A stretch of 5,640 bases of DNA from Deltaproteobacteria bacterium (GCA_030654645.1 JAURXC010000111.1:1-5640); one strand, 5' to 3'; positions 1-5,640 are shown, counted from the stretch's first letter. Translations and numbers: made by a program. The notes: generated by a model not told the origin, from the sequence alone.

Positions 1-3000
1 CTGTGCCCGGCGCCGGTGCGCTGCCACCCGAGAATCCCGCGCTGACCTGGGACTGCAACGCAAGTACGGCGGCAAATGAGGTCTATTGCAGCCGTTGCCA
101 CAGTATCCATCAACCGGTTCTGCCCGCTGCCGAGCTTGCCAGGATGAAGCCGCTGCTGCGCATGGCCAACGACCGGGACCAGATGTGCCTGGACTGCCAC
201 CGCCAGCGGAACACTACCGACCATACCAAAGGCACCCACCCGGTCAACGTCGGCTTCACCGACCCGGCCTCGCTGGCCATCAGAAAACCGGACGAATTCA
301 GGAACCCGCCGCTCAGCGGCAACCCCTCCAACCCGACCGCGGCGATGAAGCTGATCGACGGCACGGTGCTGTGCAGCACCTGCCACGGAGTTCACCACAC
401 CGACGGAAGCAGCGAGACTTTCGACAGCTTCACCAGCAGCCTGACACCTTCGGCCGGTTACCTGCTCCGTAGCGACCTGCGCGGAGCCGACGCCGGGAAG
501 CTGAACATCTGCACCAACTGCCACGTCAAGCCCAACCACGACAAGAAGGGGCAGAACATCCAGTGCGCCGACTGCCACGCCGGGCACGTGGATACCGCCG
601 ACGGCAGCATCCCCAACGTCTACCTGATCCGGCGCTTCATGAACATCTCCACCAGCCACGGCAAGGTAACAAGCAGCCCCGCCTTCTACCAGTACACCGG
701 CAGCCGCCGGAACTGGAACAGCAGCGACCCGGCCAGGCCCGGGGTCTGCCAGGCCTGCCACGCGATCCCGCTGGAGGGTTACCCCGCCGACCATGCCGTC
801 AAGGACAACGCGGCGGTCTGCATGAAATGCCACAACCACAAAAACACCTTCTCCCACGGCTCCGGGGGAAGTGGTGACGGCTGCGAAGGGTGCCACGGAC
901 ACAGCGCCGGTTACGAATACGATCCCGGCAGCACCAGCCTGGGCAGGGGCACCTGGAAGAGCCACGCCACCCACACCCAACTCGACGGCGGCAACGCCAA
1001 GGGACCCGGCGTCGCCTGTGGCGCCTGCCACGACACCAATAGTTTTCCGTTCTTCAAATCGGGTAAGGACAGCAACGGCGACGGGAAGTTCAACCTGGCC
1101 GAAACCGATGTCTGCGATATCTGCCACAGCCCGGGCGGCGCCTACGATGGTGTCAACGACGCGGCTTACGGCGCCAAAACCAACTGGAAGAACAGCATCT
1201 ACAATACCGACAACAGCCTGAAACCGGGCATGGAGAGGTGGTGCGCCTCGTGCCATGACGAGGAACCGTCGGTAATCCAGGGTGTCAGCGCGCCGAATGT
1301 CGTCGGCGACGAGGACGGCTCATACGTCTATGGCAGCGGCTGGGGTTACTACAAGACCGGCCACGGCTTGCCGGCCAGCAGCTATTACCCGGCCAGTGGA
1401 GGCGTCACCGCCGGCGCCGGGGTGGAATGCGCCGGTTGCCATGATTTTTCATCAAGGCACATAGACGGCAATGCGAGAACCTTTGACGACGGCGGCAGTT
1501 CCAGTACCAAACCGAGTGCCTATCGCCAGGGCTATCGCCTCAGTCTGGTCGGAGGCCAGGAACCGATGTTGGTGCCGTGGCCGCAAAACGTTTCCAACAC
1601 CGCGGACAGCTACCGTTTGTGCGCCGGCTGCCACTCACCCGGACCGTATGTCAACTCCTCCGACACTAACACCAATCTGAAAACCGACGGGATCAACCGG
1701 CACGCATACCATCTTTCATCGAATACCCTTTCCTTTGCCGCCGACTGGAACGGCGGCAATACCAGCCGCATGACCTGTGTGGTTTGCCACAACGTGCACG
1801 GCTCCACCCGCCTGGCCATGGTGCGGGACGGCAAACTGACCGGTCGTGAGCCGGGCCTGATGATCTGGTACAACAACGATGCCATCGTCTACAAGAACAC
1901 CGCCAGACCAGATCCGCCCGACCCGCAGAACCTGCCGCTTTCAGCCAGTACCGGCACGCTCTGGCGCGGGCTGACCTCGGCCAACCTCTGCTCCCACTGC
2001 CATGGCAACAACAATACGACCCCCGAGTACCGGACCCCCTTCCAGAACGTGGCCCAGGCCCCGTCCCTGACCTGGACCGGCGAGACCGGCTATGCCTACG
2101 ACGGAGTCAGCCCTGACAATGGCTCCGAATCCGCCCCCTTCCGGTTCCGGGTAAAATACAGCCATGCCAACAATGCGGCGCCGGTCGGGATTCAGGTCTG
2201 GGTGGACAGAAACGATGATGGCGACTACGACGAGGCCGGCGAGAAAATCGATCTGGTAGCGGTCGCCGGACAGGATAATAACCATACCGACGGCCGGATC
2301 TTCTCGGCAACGGTGCTGCTGGCCAAAGCCGGCGACAATTCCCTGCGTTACCGCTTTCATGCCTCGGACGGCATCAATGAGGCCGGCGGGGCACCCACGG
2401 CCGACTCATCGCTGTGGCTGCTGAATGAGGCTCCGCAACTTTCCTGGACCGGTGAAAGTGGCTACTTAAGTGCGGGCGTCAACCCGGAACGGGGCGGCAG
2501 CGGCGCCTCCTTCGAATTCCGGGTCAAGTACACGGACCTCGACAACGAGCCTCCCGCAACGATCCAGGTCTGGGTAGATCAAAACGACAACGGCATATAC
2601 GAGCCGGGCGAAAAACACTCCATGAGCTCGGTCAGCCCCGGCGACAACGACTATGGCGACGGCAAGCTTTACTCAAAATCCCTGGCCCTGACCCGCACCG
2701 GAGACGGCAACCTCAATTATCGCTTCCATGCCGGCGATGGTTCCACCGATGCCGTCGGCGCGCCGACTCAGAACATGGAGGTAATCGTCAACACCACGAC
2801 CAATACCCCGCCGACCCTGGACTGGGAAGCCGGACCCTGCCGTAGCGAAGGGGTCAAGCCGGTCATGGGCGCCAGGAATGCCGACTTCAGCTTTACGATC
2901 AGGTACGGAGATGCCGACAACCGCTGCCCTTCGCCCGGCGCCATCCAGGTCCTGATTGACGAAAACGATAACGGCACTTATGAAAGTGGCGAAAAGTACA

Positions 3001-4424
3001 ACTTGTCTGAAGTTGATCCTGGCGATACCAACTGCGCCGACGGCAAGCTCTACGACCTTACGCGCCCGATCGTCTTCTCAGGGGACGGTCTGCTGATGTA
3101 TCGTTTCCAGGCCTCGGACGGCAGCGACGCGGCCACCGGTCCGGCCACCAACGACGCTTTCTTCACCGTGGTGGATACCGATTACAAGGTGCGCCCGGCA
3201 GGGGGCAGCGGTTGGTACGGGACGATCCAGGCGGCCATCAACGCCCGCAACAGCGCCCATACGGTCCTGGTTTACGAGGGGACCTATAACGAGAACCTGA
3301 CCTTCGACAACATCAACGACCATTACACCACGGTCCGCTCGGTCTGCGGGCCGGAGAGCACCACGATCAAAGGCACGACCAGCCCGGTCTATTTCATGGG
3401 CAACAAGTCGTCGCTGCTCGACGGCTTCACGATCACCGGCGGAACCTATTCCGGGGTGTTTATCAACGGCGCCACTCCCACGATCAATAACTGCATAATC
3501 CGTAACAACAGCAATAACGGCAGTGGCGGAGGGGGAATCTATATCACCAATGCCGCCTCCAGGATGACGCTTTCCAACTCCGAGATTCATTCCAACACAG
3601 CCGCCAACGGAGGCGGCATCCTGTTCAACAGCGGCAGTTCCCATATCGTCAGCAATACGGTCATCCGTAACAATACGGTCACCGGAAACGGCGGAGGAAT
3701 GTTTGTGCAGAACGTCGGCTCCTCGTCAAACTTTACCGGAATTACCGTCAAAGATAATTCCGCCGGCGGAAACGGCGGAGGCATGTACTTCAACGCCGCA
3801 GCGCCGATAATCAACCGGGCCGAGATCCGCGGGAACCGCGCCGGCGGAAACGGCGGAGGCCTGTCGCTGACCGGCTCCGAAAGCCAGCTTAGCCTTACAA
3901 ACGGGATTGTTGCCGGCAATTATGCCGGCACCACCGGGGGGGGAGGAATCTGCAGCAGCGCCCGGCCGATCGTGCTTGCCAACTGCACCCTGGCCGACAA
4001 CATCGCAGGCAATACCGGCCAGGGAGGCGCAATCTACAACAATTCCGGCTCGGTCACCGCCAGAAACTCCATTTTCTGGAACAACTCGGCCGGCGCCTCA
4101 ACGCTGCCCGGACATGAAATCTTCTGCAACGGCCTGAACCTGACGGTTGAAAATTCGATCTTCGACTCCTCGGCCCGCTATTTCAGCCGCACCAATGCCG
4201 CACTGACGACCAGCTTCAGCAATAACATCGCCAGCGATCCGCTCTTCGTGGGAGGTTCACCTGCCGATTACCACCTCCACTCCGATTCACCCGCCATCGA
4301 CCGGGCCAGCACGGCCTATGCTCCGCCAAACGACATCGACGGGCAGGTCCGCCCCCATGACCAGCCCGGGCTCAACGATGGAATCGATGTCTACGACATG
4401 GGAGCGGACGAGTACCTGCCCTGA
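1..4424 (+). CDS. Large multiheme c-type cytochrome fused to Ca-loop repeats and a beta-helix/anchor-Q tail (5' partial)
   Basis: Seen: the frame is already open at the window edge (first full codon at base 3) and stops with TGA at 4422-4424. The GTG at base 3 has no visible ribosome site or signal peptide after it, so the true start is upstream. Numbering from base 3, fifteen CxxCH motifs start at residues 29, 62, 124, 170, 188, 249, 273, 294, 339, 371, 414, 476, 540, 592 and 663. No CxxCH follows. Three tandem repeats then start near 687, 811 and 937. A Gly/Asn-rich beta-helix covers about 1060-1355. The tail contains DPLF (1412), SPAID (1429), DIDG (1444) and YDMGADE (1464). Known: CxxCH binds heme c after export, and this tail pattern matches choice-of-anchor Q proteins. 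Inferred: an outer-surface or secreted cytochrome of extracellular electron transfer. The heme segments (for example CDICHSPGGAYDGV followed by WCASCHDEEPSVIQGV) resemble Geobacter-type cytochromes, but no named orthologue can be assigned. Confidence 0.93.
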   Translation, partial: VPGAGALPPENPALTWDCNASTAANEVYCSRCHSIHQPVLPAAELARMKPLLRMANDRDQMCLDCHRQRNTTDHTKGTHPVNVGFTDPASLAIRKPDEFRNPPLSGNPSNPTAAMKLIDGTVLCSTCHGVHHTDGSSETFDSFTSSLTPSAGYLLRSDLRGADAGKLNICTNCHVKPNHDKKGQNIQCADCHAGHVDTADGSIPNVYLIRRFMNISTSHGKVTSSPAFYQYTGSRRNWNSSDPARPGVCQACHAIPLEGYPADHAVKDNAAVCMKCHNHKNTFSHGSGGSGDGCEGCHGHSAGYEYDPGSTSLGRGTWKSHATHTQLDGGNAKGPGVACGACHDTNSFPFFKSGKDSNGDGKFNLAETDVCDICHSPGGAYDGVNDAAYGAKTNWKNSIYNTDNSLKPGMERWCASCHDEEPSVIQGVSAPNVVGDEDGSYVYGSGWGYYKTGHGLPASSYYPASGGVTAGAGVECAGCHDFSSRHIDGNARTFDDGGSSSTKPSAYRQGYRLSLVGGQEPMLVPWPQNVSNTADSYRLCAGCHSPGPYVNSSDTNTNLKTDGINRHAYHLSSNTLSFAADWNGGNTSRMTCVVCHNVHGSTRLAMVRDGKLTGREPGLMIWYNNDAIVYKNTARPDPPDPQNLPLSASTGTLWRGLTSANLCSHCHGNNNTTPEYRTPFQNVAQAPSLTWTGETGYAYDGVSPDNGSESAPFRFRVKYSHANNAAPVGIQVWVDRNDDGDYDEAGEKIDLVAVAGQDNNHTDGRIFSATVLLAKAGDNSLRYRFHASDGINEAGGAPTADSSLWLLNEAPQLSWTGESGYLSAGVNPERGGSGASFEFRVKYTDLDNEPPATIQVWVDQNDNGIYEPGEKHSMSSVSPGDNDYGDGKLYSKSLALTRTGDGNLNYRFHAGDGSTDAVGAPTQNMEVIVNTTTNTPPTLDWEAGPCRSEGVKPVMGARNADFSFTIRYGDADNRCPSPGAIQVLIDENDNGTYESGEKYNLSEVDPGDTNCADGKLYDLTRPIVFSGDGLLMYRFQASDGSDAATGPATNDAFFTVVDTDYKVRPAGGSGWYGTIQAAINARNSAHTVLVYEGTYNENLTFDNINDHYTTVRSVCGPESTTIKGTTSPVYFMGNKSSLLDGFTITGGTYSGVFINGATPTINNCIIRNNSNNGSGGGGIYITNAASRMTLSNSEIHSNTAANGGGILFNSGSSHIVSNTVIRNNTVTGNGGGMFVQNVGSSSNFTGITVKDNSAGGNGGGMYFNAAAPIINRAEIRGNRAGGNGGGLSLTGSESQLSLTNGIVAGNYAGTTGGGGICSSARPIVLANCTLADNIAGNTGQGGAIYNNSGSVTARNSIFWNNSAGASTLPGHEIFCNGLNLTVENSIFDSSARYFSRTNAALTTSFSNNIASDPLFVGGSPADYHLHSDSPAIDRASTAYAPPNDIDGQVRPHDQPGLNDGIDVYDMGADEYLP
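87..2003 (+). other. Fifteen-heme CxxCH domain of the first gene
   Basis: This is the redox part of the first protein, residues 29-667. All fifteen motifs are canonical two-residue-spacer CxxCH sites, from CSRCH (87-101) to CSHCH (1989-2003). Spacing is uneven. Motifs 4 and 5 (CTNCH, CADCH) are 18 residues apart and 7 and 8 (CMKCH, CEGCH) are 21 apart, while motifs 11 to 15 lie 52-71 residues apart. Many further His residues lie between motifs and could serve as second axial ligands. The wide spacing suggests a long chain of small heme modules rather than a compact bundle. More hemes may lie upstream of the window. Confidence 0.93.
1068..1103 (+). other. EF-hand-like calcium loop within the heme domain
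   Basis: Residues 356-367 read DSNGDGKFNLAE. This fits the 12-residue EF-hand loop: Asp at 1, Asn at 3, Asp at 5, Gly at 6, a hydrophobic residue at 8 and Glu at 12. It lies between heme motif 9 (CGACH, 339) and motif 10 (CDICH, 371), with only three residues between the loop end and the heme cysteine. The likely role is to fix local heme packing by binding calcium. The motif match is seen directly; metal binding is inferred. Confidence 0.7.
2061..3179 (+). repeat. Three tandem ~124-residue beta-sandwich-like repeats with acidic DxNDxG loops
   Basis: The repeats begin at residues 687 (PSLTWTGETGY), 811 (PQLSWTGESGY) and 937 (PTLDWEAGPC), and the third ends near 1059. Each shares L-x-W, then F-x-F-x-(V/I)-(K/R)-Y, then IQV-x-(V/I)-D, an acidic loop, DG-(R/K)-(I/L)-(F/Y), and (L/M)-x-YRF-(H/Q)-A-(S/G)-DG. 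The acidic loops are at 735-747, 859-870 and 986-997 (for example DQNDNGIYEPGE). The alternating hydrophobic pattern and Pro/Gly-rich joints suggest Ig-like or PKD-like extracellular modules stiffened by calcium. Repeat 1 has one extra residue in its loop. Repeat 3 alone carries cysteines (946, 975, 1011). They probably act as a spacer or stalk between the heme domain and the beta-helix. The fold name is inferred. Confidence 0.8.
3180..4066 (+). other. Right-handed parallel beta-helix domain (POMP-like GGG/N-ladder rungs)
   Basis: Residues about 1060-1355. The region opens with a typical cap for secreted beta-helix proteins: TIQAAINA, then VLVYEGTYNENLTF, VRSVCGPESTTIKG and LLDGFTITGG. Rungs follow with repeated GGGI/GGGM/GGGL turns and N-N-x-(A/T/S) segments, such as NNCIIRNN, SNSEIHSNTAANGGGI, VIRNNTVTGNGGGM and AEIRGNRAGGNGGGL, at about 26-28 residues per rung. 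No pectate lyase or other catalytic signature is evident, so it is more likely adhesive, carbohydrate-binding or structural than enzymatic. The fold assignment is strong; the ligand is unknown. Confidence 0.85.
3682..3860 (+). repeat. Recurrent GC-rich DNA motif encoding beta-helix turns
   Basis: The 14-mer GGAAACGGCGGAGG occurs three times, at 3684-3697, 3768-3781 and 3846-3859. The last two copies extend to a 22-base identity (3761-3782 and 3839-3860). The spacings are 84 and 78 bases, or 28 and 26 codons, so the reading frame is kept and each copy encodes a G-N-G-G-G turn of one rung. This looks like rung duplication with little later divergence. Confidence 0.75.
4065..4421 (+). other. C-terminal choice-of-anchor Q-type tail
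   Basis: Residues 1355-1473. The order NSIFWNN, SDPLFVGG, DYHLHSDSPAID, DIDGQVRP and YDMGADEYLP follows the characteristic end of choice-of-anchor Q proteins (DPLF, DYHL, SPAID, DxDGxxRP, DxGAxE). It closes the beta-helix. There is no LPxTG, PEP-CTERM or GlyGly-CTERM signal and no C-terminal membrane helix. How such tails are sorted is not established, so surface attachment is inferred. Similarity is judged by eye. Confidence 0.75.
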
Positions 4425-4502
4425 CTCGAATATTGGCATGTTAGATTGAACAGTCGGCAATTCTCGGATATGCAGTTCACATTCAGACCGTGTTTAAGCG
4501 AT

Positions 4503-4554
4503 ATCAGGGACATTTCGTTATTACAAGACAACGGATGTCCCTGATTCTTTTTCT
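4503..4554 (+). terminator. Intrinsic terminator of the first cytochrome gene
   Basis: An 11-bp perfect stem (ATCAGGGACAT at 4503-4513 with ATGTCCCTGAT at 4535-4545) is followed by TTCTTTTTCT. Inside the loop, CGTT (4516-4519) can pair with AACG (4530-4533), extending the hairpin past a small bulge and leaving a loop of about 10 nt. It lies about 80 bases after the stop codon, as expected for a Rho-independent terminator. No T-tract is present on the minus strand, so it should act in one direction. Such a long perfect arm pair could also be a relic of a mobile-element end, but no other sign of one is seen. Confidence 0.8.
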
Positions 4555-4605
4555 GATTTCAATGAGTTTTGAAGTCTCATCCCCGAGGCAGCGGTTCGCG
4601 CCGGT

Positions 4606-4632
4606 AGCTGACGTTCAGAGTCAGCTTTTTTT
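4606..4632 (+). terminator. Second intrinsic terminator
   Basis: AGCTGAC (4606-4612) and GTCAGCT (4620-4626) form a 7-bp perfect stem around a 7-nt loop, and T residues run on through 4632. This is a textbook Rho-independent terminator 61 bases after the first one. It may be a back-up for the first gene or the end of a separate short transcript. Confidence 0.75.
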
Positions 4633-4634
4633 GT

Positions 4635-4643
4635 TGATATAAT
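4635..4643 (+). promoter_or_regulatory. Candidate extended -10 sigma70-type promoter
   Basis: TGATATAAT is a perfect extended -10 element (TG, one base, TATAAT). It begins three bases after the T-tract of the second terminator, a natural place for a new transcription unit. No TTGACA-like -35 box is found at the right distance, but extended -10 promoters can work without one. Transcription would start near 4650 and read toward the gene at 5023. Confidence 0.4.
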
Positions 4644-4649
4644 CTGGCT

Positions 4650-5022
4650 CATGAGATAAGTTAAAATAAGATTTTTTATTGTTGTTCGGAATTTGCTATG
4701 CATGGCCAACGAATGGGTCGGTCATTTCGCGTTATTTATCTTCTTTAGATGGAACTCCGGATAATTCAATGCTGTCTCAAGCCATCAACTCATAAACTGT
4801 TTTTCCATAACACTCGGAGAGTCCCGACTCTGACCCGCGACAATCACCGGATTCCGACACGTGGGTATGTATCCAAATGTACGCAGTCAGCTGTCGGCGG
4901 GGAAACCGAATCATCCGCCAAACGGGATCGAAGAGCAGATCAACCTGTCAATGAGCAGAGATCAAGCCGGACATGACCAAGTTTTTTACGGTTTTCTGAC
5001 TGGCCCGACCGGGGGAGTGTCT
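4650..5022 (+). other. Long untranslated leader before the second cytochrome gene; no known riboswitch recognised
   Basis: If the promoter at 4635-4643 is used, the transcript has a leader of about 370 nt. Modest hairpins are visible: AGAGT-CCCG-ACTCT (4818-4831); ACCCGCG with CGTGGGT (4833-4839 with 4860-4866, one G-U pair) enclosing CGG-ATT-CCG; and GGCGG with CCGCC (4896-4900 with 4915-4919). The conserved core of the GEMM cyclic-dinucleotide riboswitches, which precede some Geobacter cytochrome genes, was looked for and not found. No convincing gene lies here: the open frame at 4749-4976 has no ribosome site and no recognisable protein features. Confidence 0.4.
5011..5017 (+). promoter_or_regulatory. 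Shine-Dalgarno site of the second cytochrome gene
   Basis: GGGGGAG is followed by a 5-base spacer and the ATG at 5023. This strong purine-rich match decides the start against in-frame upstream ATGs at 4867 and 4951, which have no comparable site, and it places the signal peptide at the N-terminus. Confidence 0.8.
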
Positions 5023-5640
5023 ATGAAACAGCAGATAACTCGATATATCGTATTCTTCGCTTTGCTTGCCTTTTCGCTCCCGGTGGCCGATGCCGCCATG
5101 CAGTGTAGTGGCTGTCATGGGACAACAACACCGGTCGATTACCGCCCCCTGGATGAAGCCAGCCGTAATCCGGCCACCGGCGGTTTTCAGGGCAACCATC
5201 GCACCCACATGGATGCACCGGCGGCTCCTTCCGCATGCGGCACCTGCCACCCGGGCAGCCCGACATACATATCCGGTCACCGCGATGGAAAAATCAAGGT
5301 TTCATCCCGCATTAACAACTCGCCGCTTACCACAACCTATAAAAACAGCACCAGTGCCTTCAGCCAGAGCGCAACGCCCGCACAGGGAAGCTGCAATTAC
5401 GTCAATTGCCACTTTGAAAACGTAACTCCGATATGGGGCAGCAACCCGGCCGCAACATCCTGCACGACCTGCCATACAACACCCCCCAACGGTGGTTCGA
5501 GCGGCGCCGCCGGAAGCCACTCCAAACATGCCCAGTATTTTCCCGGCACAGCCAACTGCCTGAAATGCCACGCTAACAATACCAGCTTTCAGCATGCCAC
5601 CAGCGCCGGAAACCGCAATCTGGCCATCAGCTTCGCCGCC
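5023..5640 (+). CDS. Exported multiheme cytochrome with CxxxxCH...CxxCH domain (3' partial)
   Basis: Seen: 206 codons without a stop, continuing beyond the window. Residues 1-24 form a Sec signal peptide: MKQQITR, a hydrophobic core IVFFALLAFSL, and a likely signal peptidase cut after ADA (22-24). Heme motifs are CSGCH (28-32), CGTCH (72-76), CNYVNCH (124-130, four-residue spacer), CTTCH (147-151) and CLKCH (179-183). The stretch from CNYVNCH through W138 and CTTCHTTPP (147-155) to H166 and H169 fits the CxxxxCH...CxxCH domain known from Geobacter sulfurreducens. Known: CxxCH sites bind heme c in the periplasm; proteins of this family are usually large, with many such units. Inferred: a periplasmic or outer-surface electron carrier in metal respiration. 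With its own ribosome site and a promoter candidate upstream, it is probably transcribed separately from the first gene. The full length and the final heme count are unknown. Confidence 0.93.
   Translation, partial: MKQQITRYIVFFALLAFSLPVADAAMQCSGCHGTTTPVDYRPLDEASRNPATGGFQGNHRTHMDAPAAPSACGTCHPGSPTYISGHRDGKIKVSSRINNSPLTTTYKNSTSAFSQSATPAQGSCNYVNCHFENVTPIWGSNPAATSCTTCHTTPPNGGSSGAAGSHSKHAQYFPGTANCLKCHANNTSFQHATSAGNRNLAISFAA

Noticed and set aside
3..5. GTG at base 3 as the true start of the first gene
   Set aside because: No upstream sequence is available to hold a ribosome site, and no signal peptide follows, although an exported cytochrome needs one. The frame simply enters from outside the window.
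3078..3644. 188-codon minus-strand open frame within the beta-helix region, and other long antisense frames
   Set aside because: These are shadows of the strongly biased GC-rich coding strand. The + strand protein has clear domains through the same region.
4503..4545. 11-bp inverted repeat as insertion-sequence ends
   Set aside because: The arms are only 21 bases apart, with no transposase and no target duplication. The T-rich tract after the stem and the position after a stop codon fit a terminator better.
4702..4764. 20-codon mini-ORF (starts MANEW, hydrophobic middle VGHFALFIFF)
   Set aside because: It could be a small membrane or leader peptide, but only a weak GGA lies upstream at poor spacing, and the length is well within chance. 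Without conservation data it cannot be supported.
4756..4773. Possible sigma54 promoter (GG, ten bases, GC at 4759-4772)
   Set aside because: Only the core dinucleotides and a few further positions match; the TGGCAC and TTGC boxes are poor. A second near match at 4435-4448 has TG in place of GC.
4833..4970. GEMM-type cyclic-dinucleotide riboswitch before the second cytochrome
   Set aside because: These riboswitches precede some Geobacter cytochrome genes, so the leader was checked. The conserved GCAAACC and ACGCAAAGCC core elements are absent. A GGGGAAACC stretch alone is not enough.
4749..4976. 75-codon open frame on the + strand in the gap
   Set aside because: It has no ribosome binding site, no recognisable protein features and a composition like the surrounding non-coding DNA. 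It overlaps the likely leader of the second cytochrome gene.

Overview
This window looks like a metal- or electrode-respiring deltaproteobacterial chromosome of the Geobacter/Desulfuromonas type (Desulfuromonadia). The evidence is two large multiheme c-type cytochrome genes side by side on the + strand. One of them carries the CxxxxCH...CxxCH heme pattern first described as a repeated domain in Geobacter sulfurreducens. The coding DNA is GC-rich and the gap between the genes is clearly more AT-rich. The genus cannot be fixed from this sequence alone.

Layout. Bases 1-4424 hold the 3' part of a very large gene whose start lies upstream of the window. The visible 1,473 codons encode, in order: a heme domain with 15 CxxCH motifs (residues about 29-667); three tandem beta-sandwich-like repeats of about 124 residues, each with an acidic DxNDxG loop likely to bind calcium (about 687-1059); and a Gly/Asn-rich right-handed parallel beta-helix (about 1060-1355), which ends in a tail matching the 'choice-of-anchor Q' pattern (about 1355-1473). 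Bases 4425-5022 are intergenic. They contain two intrinsic terminators in tandem, a good extended -10 promoter element just after the second, and a leader of about 370 nt with a few modest hairpins. At 5023 a second cytochrome gene starts behind a strong Shine-Dalgarno sequence. It has a Sec signal peptide and five heme motifs in the visible 206 codons, and it runs off the end of the window.

How they may work together. Both products should be exported, receive heme in the periplasm and act at or beyond the outer membrane in extracellular electron transfer. The terminators and the promoter between them suggest two separately transcribed neighbours rather than one operon. The most unusual item is the first protein. 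It joins a long heme array to about 800 heme-free residues that look like adhesive or surface-display modules, so it may both conduct electrons and hold on to a surface, matrix or partner cell. That role is inferred from domain architecture, not shown directly.
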